A DNA stretch of 64,000 nt from Neofamilia sp964346535. Its GTDB lineage: Bacteria; Bacillota; Clostridia; Tissierellales; Peptoniphilaceae. A program made the position numbers and the translations under genes. The DNA lies in contig CAYFUN010000003.1 in NCBI GenBank assembly GCA_964346535.1, positions 9,877 through 73,876 on the forward strand, given 5' to 3'. Numbering within the stretch: the first letter of the stretch is position 1; each line of letters starts with the position of its first letter. Positions 42,264 to 50,690 of this stretch are shown here, one piece after another. The notes under the pieces were generated by a model. It saw only the letters and a list, made by a program, of their open reading frames with translations. It had not been told where the DNA came from and did no database searches.

Positions 42264-42372
42264 CCTAAGCTTAGATAATCTAAACTCAGGTCTTGCAAAC
42301 GTAGGTTACGCGTTTAGCCGGAAAATTTTTCGTACTGACGACTAAACATTAATATGCTACTCCCCTTCATTT
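42264..42372 (-). promoter_or_regulatory. yybP-ykoY (Mn2+) riboswitch with overlapping terminator
   Basis: On the minus strand the leader holds the two conserved elements of the yybP-ykoY class: GGGGAGTAGC near 42369-42358 and GCAAGACCT at 42296-42288. The 3' conserved element also begins an 11-bp hairpin, CCTGAGTTTAG (42290-42280) with CTAAGCTTAGG (42274-42264, G-U pairs), followed by a T-rich tract. So the aptamer and terminator compete, which predicts Mn2+ turns the ATPase on. The class and its ligand are known; the switching model here is inferred. Confidence 0.88.
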
Positions 42373-42378
42373 AAAATG

Positions 42379-42387
42379 ATTATACCA
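42379..42387 (-). promoter_or_regulatory. Extended -10 promoter upstream of the riboswitch
   Basis: TGGTATAAT on the minus strand, ending 11 nt before the riboswitch begins; the -35 is poor. Confidence 0.65.
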
Positions 42388-42495
42388 CAAAAAACTTTTT
42401 TCTAACAGACTAATTAAACTTTATATGGATTTAACATTTATTTGCTAGTATTTTGGTTGTTATATAGATAAGAAAATATTTAAAAGGTGGTTAAA

Positions 42496-43396
42496 ATGAA
42501 ATACGCAGTAATTGATATTGGATCAAATACAATTAGACTACAAATTTATGCAGTTGATGAAGCCAATAACATCGACTCGCTTTTAAACAAAAAAAACAGT
42601 TGCAGGTCTTTCATCTTATGTTGAAGACGGCTTGATGACAAAAAAAGGTGCAGACAAGTTAGTCAAGGTTTTAAAAAATTTTATCTATATTGTCGACCAC
42701 TTAAAAATTCAAAATTTATATCTCTTTGCTACAGCTGCCCTTCGTAATGCAAAAAACAGCAAACAAATTCTCGCCTACGTTGAAGACCAAGTTGGCAGAA
42801 AAATCGAACTGATTTCTGGTGAAGAGGAAGCCAGACTTGGTTATCTTGGTATAAGTGAAGAATACAATATTTCAAACGGCTATATTGTAGATATCGGCGG
42901 TGGGTCTGTAGAAATTTCCCTAGTTGAAAATGACAAGGTCGTCTACGCCACTTCCTTAACCAACGGCGCCTTGTCCTATTATAAAAATTATTCCAATGAC
43001 ATTCTCTTAAATAAAAAAGCTGCCACAAATATTAAAAGGGCCATCCGCATGGACCTAGAAAAAAATAAGGTTAAGAGATTTAATAAGAGCCTGCCAATTT
43101 ATGGCCTTGGTGGCTCAATTAGGGCCTGCAGCAATATCTGTCAAGAATACTTTGACCTTCCTTCTAACAGCCACCTTTACAAGGATTCTTTAAAGGCCTT
43201 GAGAAAGGACTTGCAAAACAAGGACCCAGACCTAACAAAAACTATTTTACAAGTTGTGCCAGAGAGAATTCACACCATTGGCCCTGGAGCTATAGTCTTA
43301 TACGAAATTTTTAGATATCTAAATGCTTCAGACCTATATATAAGTAAAAACGGCGTTCGTGAAGGTTATTTAAAGGACAAACTTGCAAACAAATAA
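42496..43396 (+). pseudogene. ppx: Exopolyphosphatase (Ppx/GppA family), frameshifted at a poly-A tract
   Basis: A ribosome binding site (AAAGGTGG) and ATG at 42496 open a frame beginning with the Ppx signature (IDIGSNTIRL, about 6-15), but it reaches TGA at 42624 after 42 residues. The rest of the family continues one frame over, to TAA at 43396 (including the GEEEARLGYLG and IVDIGGGSVE segments). The break lies at eight A residues, 42589-42596; seven would restore an intact protein of about 300 residues. This is a +1 insertion: a sequencing error, a true mutation, phase variation, or a site where slippage restores the frame. The enzyme would degrade polyphosphate or pppGpp. It is 17 nt upstream of ppk. 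Confidence 0.85.
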
Positions 43397-43413
43397 AGTT
43401 AAAGGAGCAAAAA

Positions 43414-45690
43414 ATGTCTGACGAGAAAATTAAAAGTCCTCAGCTTTTAGAAGAAGAAAAAAACACTTTGGATGTCTTAGACAGAGAGCAAATAAAAAAG
43501 TCTAAGGATATTTTTAAGTATTCAAAAAACCGAGAACTTTCTTGGTTAAATTTTAATAAAAGAGTTTTAGAAGAGGCCTTGGACCCAGCAACACCTGCCT
43601 TTGAGTCTTTAAAATTTATTGGCATCTTCACTTCAAACCTAGAATAATTTTATCGACTTAGGGTTGGATCTCTATCTGACCTGACCTATGTCTTTAATAA
43701 AAAACTAGACAACAAAACAGGCATGAGTCCAGAAGAACAATTAGCAGCAATTTATAAGGAAACTGCCTCCCTACTTAAATTAAAGGACAAGGTCTATGAA
43801 GATGTTATTAGTGATTTAGAAAAATCTAATATCTATGACCTTGACTTTGACGACCTGACAAAAAAAGAAAAAAAGTTAGTCACTGACTATTATAAAAGTT
43901 TTGTAGAGCCAGTTTTGTCTCCACAAATTATTGACTCTAGACATCCCTTTCCCTTTATTGAAAACAACAGACTTTGTATAGTTATTGAGCTTAAAGACAA
44001 AGAAGACAAGGCCTATGCCCTAGTCCAAGTTCCTGACAAGATAAAGTCCTTTATAAACTTAAATCGAGAAGATGGCCTGGCTATAATTAGAATTGAAAAT
44101 ATTATTAGAGCCAATATAGAATCCACTTTAGAAAATTATCCAATAAAAAAGTCCTATATTTTTAAAGTCACAAGAAATGCTGACATTAATATAGAAGACT
44201 ATCTAGAAGAAGACGAAGATGTCTACAAGAAAAAAGACTACAAGAATTTTATGAAGGCAATTTTGAAAAAAAGGTCTAGGCTCCAAGTTGTAGATTTAGT
44301 TTCCAATGAGCCTCTGCCAAAAAACTTGGAACATTTTTTTATAAACAACCTACAAATTTCCCAAGAACAAATTTTTTCAAGTTCTGCTCCCCTGGTTATG
44401 GACTATGTTTTCGCCTTAGAAGACCTTCTTAGAGACAAGGGTATGGACCAACTTCTCTACAAGCCCTTTAGCCCACAGGCAAATCCAATGCTAGATAAAA
44501 GCAAAAGTCTGCTGGGCCAGGCCTTGGAAAGAGATTTTCTTTTTATCTATCCTTACGAAGACATTGACCAATTTATAAAACTTTTAGACCAGGCTGCAAG
44601 AGATCCTAGGGTTTTCTCAATTAAAATTACAATTTGTAGGCTGGCAAAAAATTCTAAAATCGTAAGAAGTCTTTTAAGAGCCTTGGACAATGGCAAGGAC
44701 GTAACAGTTGTAATGGAAGTCCAAGCCAGGTTTGATGAAGAATCAAATATAAATTATTCTGAAGTCTTGTTAGATGCAGGTTGTAATATAATCTACGGCA
44801 TTGAAGGCTACAAAATTCACTCTAAGGTTATGCAAATTTCCCTAGAAGACCAGGGACAAATAAAATTCATCAACCAAATTGGAACAGGCAACTACAACGA
44901 AAAAACTTCCAAACAATACACAGACCTAAGTTTAATAACAGCTGATGAAAATATTTCAGCTGATGTAACTAATCTCTTTAAAAATATTAACATCGGCAAT
45001 GTCAATGGCTACTACCAAAGTCTTTTAGTCTCACCTGTTTCCTTTAAAAGTAAATTAATTGACCTAATAGAAAGAGAAATTGAGAAAAAAGAAAAGGGTA
45101 GAATATTTTTTAAATACAATTCCTTTACTGACAAGGACTTGATTATAAAACTTGCTCAGGCGTCAATGGCTGGCGTCCAAGTTAGGCTTATAATCCGTGG
45201 CATTTCTTGTATGAGACCAGGTGTTTCAGGCTACACAGACAATGTTGAAATCAGGTCTATAGTCGGCAGGTTTTTAGAGCACCCGAGAATTTATATTTTC
45301 GGTGAGGGCGAAGATGCCCAAGTCTTTATTGGTTCAGCTGACCTAATGACTAGAAATACTGAAAAGCGAGTTGAAGTTACTAGCCCAATAAAAGATCCAC
45401 TTGTAAAAGAAAAAATTCTCGCCTACATGGAAGGCCAATGGGCTGACAATACCAAGGCCAGAATAATGAATAAGCACGGCGCCTACGAAAAAGTTCCAGT
45501 TGCTGAATTGGATCCACTTGTAAACTCCCAAGATTATTGTATGGACCAGGCTATAGAAAATGCAAAAAATATTCCTATAAGAGATGAAATTAATGATCCA
45601 AATAAAAATAAGGAGACCCAAATAAAAAAATCTCCTTGGCAAGGCTTCTTAGATTTTTTTGCCAATATTTTTTCAAGTAAAGATAAATAA
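43414..45690 (+). pseudogene. ppk: Polyphosphate kinase PPK1, interrupted by an in-frame TAA
   Basis: AAAGGAG precedes ATG at 43414. The first 77 codons match the PPK1 N-terminus (RELSWLNFN and IFTSNL segments); then TAA at 43645-43647 stands where the family has Glu of the SNLDEF motif (GAA to TAA is one base change). The same frame continues to 45690 for about 680 residues with the active site intact: the first catalytic His in KIHSK (about 467) and the second in RFLEHPR (about 620). The frame after the stop has no good start. With a suppressed stop the protein would be about 758 residues, normal for PPK1. Confidence 0.87.
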
Positions 45691-45744
45691 TTCTTTGCCC
45701 TTACTTAAAAACCACTGGAAATTTTTAATATAAATTAATTTTTC

Positions 45745-45773
45745 TTGCAAGGATTAAAGTTATCCTATATAAT
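45745..45773 (+). promoter_or_regulatory. Promoter of asnA
   Basis: TTGCAA (45745-45750), 17-bp spacer, TATAAT (45768-45773). The spacer holds an imperfect inverted repeat (GGAT and ATCC). The leader is too short for a T-box. Confidence 0.65.
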
Positions 45774-45804
45774 TTATTTTAATTTTAAAAATTGAGGTGG
45801 AAAG

Positions 45805-46812
45805 ATGGCATTAATATTACCAGCAGGCTACGACCCTGTTTTAACTATAAGAGAGACCCAAGAGGCCATTAAATTTATTAGAGATCTTTTTCAAAAAGAA
45901 TTTGGCAGGCAGATGAACTTAGAAAGAGTTTCTGCTCCACTTTTTGTAGAAAAATCTTCTGGACTTAACGACAACTTGTCTGGAGTTGAAAGACCAGTTC
46001 GCTTTGATATTAAAGACATTCAAAGAGAAGACATTGAAGTTGTTCAGTCTCTAGCCAAGTGGAAGAGAATGGCCTTGGCCAAGTACGGCTATAAGCCAGG
46101 TGAAGGCCTTTATACAAATATGAACGCCATTAGAAGAGACGAAGACCTAGACAACCTCCACTCATCTTATGTTGACCAATGGGACTGGGAAAAAGTTATT
46201 GAAAAAGACCAAAGAAATAAGGAAACACTTCGAGATGCAGTTAGAACTATTTTCAAAGTTATCAAACACCTAGAACATGGAGTTTGGTACAAGTATCCCC
46301 AGGCAGTAAATAAACTAGCTGACGATATTTTCTTTATAACATCAGAAGAGCTTTTGCAAAAATATCCTGCCAAGACTCCCAAACAAAGAGAAGATTTAAT
46401 TGCCAAGGAATATGGCTGCGTCTTCATAGAAGAAATTGGTGGCAAACTTTCTAACGGCTTGCCTCACGACGGCAGGGCTCCAGACTATGACGACTGGTCC
46501 TTAAATGGAGATATTTTATTTTGGTTTGAGCCCCTACAGTGTGCCTTAGAAATTTCATCTATGGGCATAAGAGTTGACGAAGAAGCCCTAGAAAGACAAC
46601 TAGAACTTTCCAACTGTCAAAATAGAAAGTCCCTAGACTACCACAAGAAACTTTTAAATGGTCAATTGCCATACACTATTGGCGGCGGCATTGGCCAATC
46701 TCGTCTCTGCATGCTCCTTTTAAATAGGGCCCATGTTGGCGAGGTCCAAGCTTCAATTTGGCCTAAGGAAATGATAGAGACTTGTGCTGACCATAAAATT
46801 TTTCTTTTATAA
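45805..46812 (+). CDS. asnA: Aspartate-ammonia ligase (asparagine synthetase A)
   Basis: The 335-residue protein closely follows the AsnA family from start to finish, with class II aminoacyl-tRNA synthetase fold features such as SAPLFVEKSSGLND at about 43-56 and a C-terminal GGGIGQSRLCM motif. It makes asparagine from aspartate, ammonia and ATP. AGGTGG precedes ATG. It is monocistronic and follows the broken ppx-ppk pair. Confidence 0.96.
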   Translation: MALILPAGYDPVLTIRETQEAIKFIRDLFQKEFGRQMNLERVSAPLFVEKSSGLNDNLSGVERPVRFDIKDIQREDIEVVQSLAKWKRMALAKYGYKPGEGLYTNMNAIRRDEDLDNLHSSYVDQWDWEKVIEKDQRNKETLRDAVRTIFKVIKHLEHGVWYKYPQAVNKLADDIFFITSEELLQKYPAKTPKQREDLIAKEYGCVFIEEIGGKLSNGLPHDGRAPDYDDWSLNGDILFWFEPLQCALEISSMGIRVDEEALERQLELSNCQNRKSLDYHKKLLNGQLPYTIGGGIGQSRLCMLLLNRAHVGEVQASIWPKEMIETCADHKIFLL

Positions 46813-46827
46813 AATAATATGTAAATT

Positions 46828-46859
46828 AATTCCCTGAGCTTAACTTGGGGAATTTTTTT
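46828..46859 (+). terminator. Terminator after asnA
   Basis: AATTCCC (46828-46834) pairs with GGGAATT (46848-46854), followed by T7. Confidence 0.8.
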
Positions 46860-46873
46860 ATAAATTTTTCCAA

Positions 46874-46901
46874 TAAAAAAACTAAGTCTTTTAAACTTAG
46901 T
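46874..46901 (-). terminator. Terminator after tdk
   Basis: On the minus strand ACTAAGT (46901-46895) pairs with ACTTAGT (46887-46881), followed by T7. Confidence 0.8.
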
Positions 46902-46909
46902 CTTTAATC

Positions 46910-47521
46910 TTATTTTAATTCCAAGGCTATTTGGTTTTTGTTTACTTCTCTTTCCTCTTCTTCTCTTACTTTTCTGTAACAAGACCTGCAAAGAGGTTCG
47001 TATTCACTTTCTGCTCCAATAAGGACCCTGTCTCCGCCCTTGACCTTCCTGTGAGAAACCCAGGCGTCAACTCCACACATGGTACAAACTGCGTGGTGTT
47101 TGTGGACATAGTCTGCGTAAGGCATAAGCTCTTTAATTATTTCAAAGGCTTCAGCATTGTAGTCCATATCTAGGCCTGCAACTACAACTGTAACTCCTTG
47201 GTCTAAAATTTTTAAAATTCCCTGTCTAACATCTTCTCCTTGACCAGATAAAAATTGGACTTCATCTATGCCAATGACTTGAAGATTTTTTTCTTCAACA
47301 TCTGCAATTATTTGATCAATGGTCTTTACACAAGTTGCTGCCAGGCCCTCTTCGTTGTGGACAGTGATCCTGTCTCCACCTCTGGTATCAACTAAGGGCT
47401 TGTAGGCGCCAACCTTGTAGCCAGCAATTTTAAATCTGTTTAAATCTTTTTTTAAGCTAGATGTCTTCCCTGAAAACATTGAGCCTGTATGAATAATAAG
47501 TTTTCCCTTGTATTGATGCAT
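46910..47521 (-). CDS. tdk: Thymidine kinase
   Basis: The 203-residue protein has the P-loop GSMFSGKT at 13-20, the VQFL segment of the family near 88-91, and four zinc-binding Cys in the lasso (CTMC and the CRSC segment). It phosphorylates thymidine. It complements ThyX in dTMP supply. It has its own promoter (47570-47543) and terminator. Confidence 0.95.
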   Translation of the reverse strand: MHQYKGKLIIHTGSMFSGKTSSLKKDLNRFKIAGYKVGAYKPLVDTRGGDRITVHNEEGLAATCVKTIDQIIADVEEKNLQVIGIDEVQFLSGQGEDVRQGILKILDQGVTVVVAGLDMDYNAEAFEIIKELMPYADYVHKHHAVCTMCGVDAWVSHRKVKGGDRVLIGAESEYEPLCRSCYRKVREEEEREVNKNQIALELK

Positions 47522-47542
47522 TTCTTCACTTCCTTATTTCTA

Positions 47543-47570
47543 ATTATAAAAAAAATTATTTTATATTCAA
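47543..47570 (-). promoter_or_regulatory. Promoter of tdk
   Basis: TTGAAT (47570-47565), 16-bp A/T-rich spacer, TATAAT (47548-47543) on the minus strand. Confidence 0.6.
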
Positions 47571-47663
47571 GACTTGTAAATTTTCGTCGACTGTGCATAG
47601 GCCAAGTTTTTTTCAAAAATTATTTTTATTTATCTGCTATACTAAATATAAAAGGAGGTTAAA

Positions 47664-49337
47664 ATGCTAGTAGGAATTGATATTGGTGGTAGCAACATTG
47701 ACGGCGTTTTAGTTGATGAAAGAAAAGTTTTAAAAGTTGTAAAAAATCCTGTAGACAAAGAAAATTTACTGGCCACTATAAAAAAAGCTATTTTAGACTT
47801 AACTTATGGCCAAGATCTAAGTAAGATTGAGCGAATAAATTTATCGACAACCTTGTCTACCAATGCCATAATAGAAAATAAAATTTCAGACGTCTTAGTT
47901 ATAATCCAAGAAGGACCTGGCATGGTAAACGACTTTGAAGAAAAAATTTCATATTTAGAAAAACTTGACGGCTATGTTGACCATAGAGGAAAGACGGTCA
48001 TGGACTTTGACCTGGAAAAAGTTGAACTTATAAAAAATAAGGAATCTTATAAAAATATTGAAAGTCTAGCCCTAGTTACAAAATTTTCAACTAGAAATCC
48101 TCATGTAGAAAATAAGATAAAGGACCTGCTTGCAGATGACTTTTCCTATATTTCTCTAGGCCACAAAATGTCTGGCAGGCTAAATTTTCCAAGGCGGGTT
48201 TATTCAACTTATTTAAACTCAGCTGTTGCCAAAGTTTTTACTAACTTTGCAGAAAATATTCAAGAAGCCTTGGCCCAAGAAAAAATTTTCGCTCCTCTTT
48301 ATATACTAAAGGCAGACGGGGCAACAATGACTTTAGAAGAAGGAAAGATAAGGCCTATTGAATCGATTTTGTCTGGCCCTGCTGCTTCCTTTATGGGCAT
48401 GACTGCCTTAAGCCAAAGCTTAGACGATGAAATCTATTTAGATATTGGTGGAACAACTACAGATATTTTCTTTTTAACTGATGGCAAGCCACTTTACCAA
48501 CCTCTTGGTATGGAAATAAATTCTATGAAGACCCTAGTCAAGGGCCTTTATAGCAAGTCCATTGGCCTAGGTGGAGATTCTTATGTCCGCCTTGAAGGAA
48601 ATCAAATAAAAATTGGCCCTGAGAGAAAAGACAGGCCCCTAGCCTTTGACGGATTATATCTTACCTTAACTGATGCCTTTAACGGCCTTGGCCTTACAGA
48701 CCTTGGAGATGTAAATAAATCTATAGCTGGCTTAAAAATCTTAGGAGACCAAATCGATTTAGACTATAAAAACTTAGCTGAGAAAATTTTAAAGCAGGCT
48801 GCGAAAATATTTTATGATGAAGTTAGATCTGACTTAGAAAAAATAAATTCCAAACCCCTTTACACAGTAAAAGAAGTTTTAGAAAATAAAAAACTTCAAC
48901 CTAAGAGAATAAAATTAATTGGCGGTCCTGCCAAAGCCTTAGCTCCCTTTATTGAAGAGTTCTTTGGTCTTGAAAGTCAGGTTCCAAAATATTTTCAAGT
49001 TGCCAATGCCTTGGGAGCTTGCCTTTCAAAACCAACCTTTGAAGCAAATTTGCAGGCAGATACAAAAAGAGGCTATGTAAATATTCCTGAACTTGGCATT
49101 TATAAAAAAATTCCTAGCACTTTTGACTTAAAGGCTGGAGAGGATTTAATTAAGGCAGAGATTTTAAAAAAAGCAAGAGACCTTAAACTTGAAAATCCTA
49201 AGGTGGAAATTTTAGAGGCCTCGTCTTTTAATATGGTAGACTATTATTCTTTTGGACGAAATATTCGCATCAAGGCCCAAATCCAAGGCGGCCTTTTGTA
49301 TAATTTATGGGACCAAGGTGATTGTAATGACAAATAA
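47664..49337 (+). CDS. Hydantoinase/oxoprolinase family protein (HyuA-like)
   Basis: The 557-residue protein has an actin-like ATPase N-terminal domain (VGIDIGGSNIDG at 2-13; a second LDIGGTTTDI at about 258) and a hydantoinase A core. It is shorter than full 5-oxoprolinases, and no HyuB subunit is adjacent. The substrate is unknown; some relatives are acetone or amide ATP-dependent hydrolases. AGGAGG precedes ATG. The stop overlaps the HDAC-like gene by 11 nt, so the two are coupled. Confidence 0.85.
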   Translation: MLVGIDIGGSNIDGVLVDERKVLKVVKNPVDKENLLATIKKAILDLTYGQDLSKIERINLSTTLSTNAIIENKISDVLVIIQEGPGMVNDFEEKISYLEKLDGYVDHRGKTVMDFDLEKVELIKNKESYKNIESLALVTKFSTRNPHVENKIKDLLADDFSYISLGHKMSGRLNFPRRVYSTYLNSAVAKVFTNFAENIQEALAQEKIFAPLYILKADGATMTLEEGKIRPIESILSGPAASFMGMTALSQSLDDEIYLDIGGTTTDIFFLTDGKPLYQPLGMEINSMKTLVKGLYSKSIGLGGDSYVRLEGNQIKIGPERKDRPLAFDGLYLTLTDAFNGLGLTDLGDVNKSIAGLKILGDQIDLDYKNLAEKILKQAAKIFYDEVRSDLEKINSKPLYTVKEVLENKKLQPKRIKLIGGPAKALAPFIEEFFGLESQVPKYFQVANALGACLSKPTFEANLQADTKRGYVNIPELGIYKKIPSTFDLKAGEDLIKAEILKKARDLKLENPKVEILEASSFNMVDYYSFGRNIRIKAQIQGGLLYNLWDQGDCNDK

Positions 49338-50631
49338 AAATAAACTAGGCCTGGTTTTCTTTCCTGCCTTTGACTGGGCTATAAGTCCAGACCATCCAGA
49401 GAGAGAAGAAAGACTTTTATATACTATGGACCAACTTATGGAAGAAGGCATTGAAGACCTGGACCAAATTCAAATGTTCAAGCCTGACATTGCTGAGCCT
49501 AAAGATATTGAAAGAGTTCACTTTTGCGTACCTGATGTTAAGTCTCGCCTAAGTAAGTCCCATTTAGTTTCAATTGGCGGAGTCATCAAGGCCTTTGACC
49601 TATATTTTTCTAAAAAAGTTTCTAAGGCCTTTGCTCTTGTTAGACCACCTGGCCACCACGCCCACAAAATTGTCTACGGCGACAGAGGCTTTTGTATAGC
49701 CAACATTGAAGCTGTTGCCCTAGAAAAAATGAGATCCAAGTACGGAAATTTAAAGGTTGCCATTGTGGACACTGACTGCCACCACGGAGATGGAACAGAA
49801 GATATTTATTACAACGACAAGGACACTCTCTTTATTTCCATCCACCAAGACGGCCGAACACTTTTTCCTGGCACAGGATATATTGACGACCTAGGCGGAC
49901 CTTCTGCCTATGGCTACAATATAAATATTCCCCTACCACCTCAAACTGGAGACTCAGGCTTTTTGTACGTTTTAGAAAATGTCATTATGCCAATTTTAGC
50001 TGACTTTAAGCCTGACCTAATAATAAATTCTGCTGGCCAAGACAACCACTACTCTGACCCGCTTACTTCAATGAATTTTTCTGCCCAAGGCTATGGCCAC
50101 TTAAATAAAATTTTAAATCCAGACCTGGCAGTTTTAGAAGGTGGCTATTCAATTGAAGGCGCCCTGCCCTATGTAAACTTAGCTATAGTTCTTGCCATGG
50201 CTGGCTTAGATTTTTCTCATATAGTTGAGCCAGACTTTAGTCCAGAAAAAGTTAGCCAAAGTTCTAAGGTCACAGCCTACATTGAAAATATTTGTGATGA
50301 AGTTATGTACAGGTGGAAAAATAAAGAAGCCCTAGCCAAAGAAGTTTTTGCAGACGCAAGTGTCGTTAGAAAGGACAAGCAAATTTATTACGACACAGAT
50401 GGAATACTAGAAAAACAAAGTCGCTACTTCCACAGGTGCCAATTTTGTTCAGGCCTTGATATAATTCACTCTGAAAACGACAGGCTGACCTTTGTAAAGG
50501 CGATAACATTACCAAGAGATGCATGTAAAGCTTGTGAAGAAAAAGCCTATGAAGAATTTTCCAAGCCCAAGGGACACTTTAACTTTGTCTACTTGCAAGA
50601 TGTGAAAAACGACAAGTACCTTAGCAAATAA
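49327..50631 (+). CDS. Histone deacetylase-family (acetoin utilisation-type) hydrolase with Cys4 tail
   Basis: I place the start at ATG 49327, with AAGGTGAT upstream; a longer frame reading back into the previous gene has no such site. The 434-residue protein has the HDAC active site: GHHAH at 109-113, the zinc ligands Asp150, His152 and Asp239, and the EGGYS loop at 271-275. It should remove acyl groups from an amine or amide; the substrate is not known. The C-terminal part (about 365-434) has two CxxC motifs, Cys371/Cys374 and Cys400/Cys403, suggesting a zinc ribbon that the core family lacks. It is coupled to the HyuA-like gene. Confidence 0.85.
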   Translation: MTNKNKLGLVFFPAFDWAISPDHPEREERLLYTMDQLMEEGIEDLDQIQMFKPDIAEPKDIERVHFCVPDVKSRLSKSHLVSIGGVIKAFDLYFSKKVSKAFALVRPPGHHAHKIVYGDRGFCIANIEAVALEKMRSKYGNLKVAIVDTDCHHGDGTEDIYYNDKDTLFISIHQDGRTLFPGTGYIDDLGGPSAYGYNINIPLPPQTGDSGFLYVLENVIMPILADFKPDLIINSAGQDNHYSDPLTSMNFSAQGYGHLNKILNPDLAVLEGGYSIEGALPYVNLAIVLAMAGLDFSHIVEPDFSPEKVSQSSKVTAYIENICDEVMYRWKNKEALAKEVFADASVVRKDKQIYYDTDGILEKQSRYFHRCQFCSGLDIIHSENDRLTFVKAITLPRDACKACEEKAYEEFSKPKGHFNFVYLQDVKNDKYLSK

Positions 50632-50651
50632 AAATTAAAATTTACAAAGAC

Positions 50652-50683
50652 AAACCCAGAAGAATTTTTTCCTCTGGGTTTTT
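50652..50683. terminator. Bidirectional terminator between the HDAC-like gene and the FAD protein
   Basis: AAACCCAGA (50652-50660) pairs with TCTGGGTTT (50673-50681), with T residues after it on the plus strand. On the minus strand the T tract is weaker. Confidence 0.75.
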
Positions 50684-50690
50684 ACTATTT

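Noticed and set aside
43723..45690. Independent start for the main part of ppk
   Set aside because: The frame is identical to the 5' part, conserved sequence lies before it, and no ribosome binding site precedes 43723.
45774..45804. T-box leader upstream of asnA (or cysS)
   Set aside because: The leader is too short and there is no T-box sequence or specifier hairpin.
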